From positions 496,001-560,000 of the forward strand of contig NW_008805064.1 of the NCBI RefSeq assembly GCF_000004825.1: DNA of 64,000 nt. The letters run 5' to 3'. Source of the DNA: Heterostelium album PN500 (lineage: Eukaryota > Evosea > Eumycetozoa > Acytosteliales > Acytosteliaceae). Position numbers and translations under genes: made by a program. Positions 60,958 to 64,000 of this stretch are shown here, piece after piece. A model generated the notes under the pieces. The model did not search any database and was not told where the DNA came from. It saw only the letters and a list, made by a program, of their open reading frames with translations. Position 1 is the stretch's first letter; the number at the start of each line of letters is the position of its first letter.

Positions 60958-63595
60958 TTTATTTATATATAGTTTAAAAAAAAAAGTATAAAATAATAGT
61001 TAAGTTTGTTTTAATTTGTTTGATTTGATTAAATATTTACAAGAAAAGGAAAAAAATAAATAATAGTTATAATAAATTAAACAATTAATTGTTTTAATAG
61101 TTTAAAATGGAAATTTATTTACAATTTGTGAGGTACAAGATATATATTTTAATGATTAAAATAAAAAATAAAAAATATAAATTTAAAAGTAATTTGAAAA
61201 AATAAATGAGGATGGAATCGATTTTAAATGAAATGATGATGAATCAAAGAAACAAAAATGATTAAATTTGAAAGTTATGATTTAGTAAAAAGTCGAAATA
61301 CAATCAAGGACATGTCCTTTTTTTTTTTCCTTTCCAAGATCTAGATCTTTTTTTGGTTTGAATAAAAATTAAAATTGAAAGTTGGTATTGAGGGATGGTG
61401 ACAGATACTTTAAAAAGAAATCATTGAATTCATTGTGATGGTAAATTTTTTCTTATTTTTTTGATGAACCAGGTTAAGAATGTTTAAAAATTTAATTTTG
61501 TTATTGAAAAATAAAATAACAGTAAAACAATCACTAAAAATAAAGTAATTCTATAAAGTTAGAAATAATTTTTAAAAAAGTAATAAATGTATTCTGTGAA
61601 TGATCAAAATTGTGTGGTTAAAAAAACTTTGAAAAAACAAAATTGTTTCAAAAAACTTGTGTGATTCATATGATCAATTTAAATTAGCAAGATCTTACAC
61701 CGATTATTTTTAATGTTTTGCAGTTATTGAAGAAACATACAAAAATAAATAAATACTTATATAATATACATATAAATACTTGTGTAATGTATTTTATTAA
61801 TTCATGACTACCTAAATTAGTAAGTTTATCAATGAATTGATTTATAAATATGTTCATAAACCGCATTTATGTCGGTTCTCAAAGAATGTGATTCTAGAAA
61901 AATTGTAAAATACATACCTCAACCATTAGTATTAATTCTGTACTTAATTTTTATATAAACATACCGAACAATTGAAATAATAATATATTCTTTAATTTTT
62001 TTGAAGATTGAACAAAATAATAAAAAAACACTCTCTTAATCATTTTTAATTTTACTTTTTTAAATTTATAAATTAAATCAAGCTTACCAGATGGACTATA
62101 CGGAATCTATATGTTACTACAAGTGCTAGCATAGAGAATTTAAAAGAATCAAGATTGCCTTAGTGTTGAGTATGAATACTTAAAGACACCAAGATTGGTT
62201 GGTCAATGAGTCTCTGAGTTTGGTGGTAAGGTTTGGTCATCAGAAGGGTGCTCTTCATTATGGAACTTTACAAGAAAGTTGGTTTTGTTTTGGATTTGGT
62301 ATATAGCTACAACCATATTATTAAGTATATTCTTTTATTTTAATGTATTTGCAGTAATGATCTGACATACTGTATACATTGTTTCCTTTTATTTTGTAAG
62401 AGATAATATCAAAAAAAAACAAAAAAAAAAAAACAAAGTTTAGATAAATCTGATACATGATGTACAATAATATGCAAATAACAACAAAGATTGAAACTAT
62501 TAATCTTTGACAATTATTAATCAAATTCGTATCTCCAGATGCTATCACAAAAGGAAGATTACTCAGTTGTAAGACCTTTAAGTCTATTTAAGAGTTCACA
62601 GGTGCCTACAAAAATATGTCTTTGCCAAATAAATTCAAAATTTTGCAAGAATGATCGATTTTTATTTTTGTGCAAATAATCTCTTAGTTAGAACAAATAA
62701 GTCGATATTTATTAGTTTTAATAAGAAAATATATATATTAATTTATATAAAGAGGATTTAGGACTCTTTGAGGTTACATTGTGTTATGGAAGAATGGATA
62801 TTTGTAAATTGAGAAAATTATCTAGATGATCAACTTTTTTGTTTTTGTTTTCAAAAACACTTGCCATTCACAAAGAACATTCTAGATAATCAAATCAATT
62901 AGAATTAATGAATTCTGTGTAGATTTAATCAGACATAACCACAACCCAATAAAGAAATCATTAGCTGTTTTACATTATTTTATTATTATTTTAACTATTG
63001 ATGCTAGCAACAGTTAACAAGATATTTAATTCTTATTTTTTTTTTTAATTTTGTTTTTTTTTAATCAACATTTTTTTTTATTTTATTTTTTTGCAATTTG
63101 GGTTGAAAAATAAAGTTTTGACAACGAGGTTTCAAATTTTGACAACGAGTAATTTATTTGTTTGTTTGTTTTTTCATATCTCTTAGTATTCACACCTATA
63201 TCACCAATAGTATAGTTTTAGTTTTGCTATTGACACCTCTCAAACAACAACAGCCCATTACTCTTACTTTCAAACTTATTATCAATACATTAGAATAATA
63301 AGAAGCTGCATCACCAAACCACCGAATCGAATCAAATCAAACTAACCAACTAGCTAGCACCTAATTACATAGCACTACCCTTTTATTCTTTAGCCTTTCA
63401 ATCAAACATTCACAATATTATTTAAATTTTATTTAATTTTATTTAATTTTTTTGTTATTTTTAATTTTTAATTTTTTTTTTCCAAAATTATAAATAACGT
63501 ATTCCTTCCTTCATTCATTCATTTAGTTTTGTTATAGTTTTGTTAGTTTTATAATAATAGCTTGTAGCAAGTAACAATTAAATAATAAAAACATC
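60958..63595. other. 2.6 kb gene-free stretch
   Basis: A/T-rich, with two 14-bp palindromes at 61306-61349. A less A/T-rich patch at ~62090-62300 reads for ~28 codons on the minus strand (NFLVKFHNEEHPSDDQTLPP) and may be a gene relic. The right end (63400-63595) is the MetAP1 promoter and leader with long T runs. Confidence 0.6.
61306..61349. repeat. Two 14-bp palindromes around a T run
   Basis: AAGGACATGTCCTT (61306-61319) and AAGATCTAGATCTT (61336-61349) are each perfect palindromes, separated by 16 mostly T bases. Confidence 0.65.
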
Positions 63596-64000
63596 ATGTC
63601 AACAGAGGCAGAGACACCAGCAACAACTTCAATCGAAGAGGTATGTCTTACACCAAATTGTGGAAAGAAGGCATCGCTTCACTGTCCAGTCTGTGAGAAA
63701 CTTAATCTACCAGTGGCAAATTTCTGTTCTCAAGAGTGTTTCAAATCATATTGGCCAATTCACAAGATCAAGCATTGTATGTTTAGTTTATTATTGTTAA
63801 CATGAATACTCATGGAATACCGAATTGATATTTATTGACAATTCATTCATTCATTCACTTATTCCTATAATCATAAAGTGACAAAGGAAGAAAGACAAAC
63901 ATCCAATGATGCATTCAAGAGAATTAAATTCACAGGTAAACTGAGACCATCCAAAGTAACACCAAGAAGAGCACCGCCCTCTGGAGTAACTCTACCAGAC
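63596..64000 (+). CDS. metap1: Methionine aminopeptidase 1, N-terminal part (3' end outside window)
   Basis: Exons 63596-63776 and 63879-64000 (cut by the window edge), joined in frame across an intron with GTATGT..AAAG ends. The visible 101 residues carry the zinc finger special to type 1 eukaryotic MetAP: CLTPNCGKKASLHCPVCEKL and FCSQECFKSYWPIHKIKH, with C6H2 ligands, thought to help ribosome association. It is followed by the MetAP1 segment FTGKLRPSKVTPRRAPP. The catalytic pita-bread domain lies beyond the window. The enzyme removes initiator methionine from nascent proteins. Assignment secure. Confidence 0.92.

Noticed and set aside
61308-61317. GGACATGTCC, a p53-type half-site
   Set aside because: No p53 is known in dictyostelids and a 10-bp match alone carries no weight; kept only as a palindrome.

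Overview
This window is nuclear DNA of a social amoeba (Dictyostelia). Intergenic DNA and introns are extremely A+T-rich with long A/T homopolymers. Coding exons are clearly richer in G+C. Introns are short (about 50-150 bp) with GTAAGT/GTATGT donors and A/T-rich bodies. Proteins carry poly-Asn, poly-Gln and poly-Thr tracts. The gene content fits: FNIP-repeat proteins, a dictyostelid-style ankyrin protein, VASP, TKL kinase and kinesin-13. Coding exons look more G+C-rich than is usual for Dictyostelium discoideum, so a species outside that close group is plausible, but the species cannot be fixed from sequence alone. I join exons across introns throughout; nearly all joins keep frame with canonical GT..AG sites.

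Left third (1-24.4 kb): mre11 (-, runs off the left edge); FNIP-repeat protein (+); PIG-S of GPI transamidase (+); a 100-N assembly gap; VASP (+); RPA large-subunit-like protein (-); a 3.5 kb gene-free stretch; a 1,283-residue C1-GRAM-ankyrin-TKL kinase (+); a 63-residue PMP3 membrane peptide with one intron (+); a decayed copy of the AP-1 mu subunit (+); an ankyrin-repeat protein (-); a second FNIP-repeat protein (+).

Middle (24.4-48 kb): a 3.2 kb gene-free stretch; a MERIT40-like/BTB fusion (+); a small secreted protein (+); a hypothetical acidic protein (-); a small membrane protein (+); a DMT-type transporter (+); kinesin-13 with an N-terminal SAM domain (-); a protein joining two ubiquitin-like folds, a vWA domain and a stripped-down Ras-like GTPase with a CaaX end (-); glycogen debranching enzyme (-).

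Right third (48-64 kb): a 110-residue twin-CX9C protein (-); plasma-membrane H+-ATPase (-); a 3.2 kb gene-free stretch; tRNA-splicing endonuclease subunit Sen2 (-); TCTP (-); a second Ubl-vWA protein without the GTPase (-); a small two-SAP-like protein (-); a 2.6 kb gene-free stretch; the start of methionine aminopeptidase 1 (+, runs off the right edge).

The genes are mostly unrelated housekeeping and signalling genes, not a functional cluster. The most unusual items are the two Ubl-vWA paralogues (one with a switch-less GTPase, with a nearly identical vWA core inside otherwise diverged genes), the MERIT40-like/BTB fusion, the unannotated-looking twin-CX9C protein and the AP-1 mu pseudogene. 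I saw no transposon, retroelement, CRISPR array, tRNA or rRNA gene that I could support.
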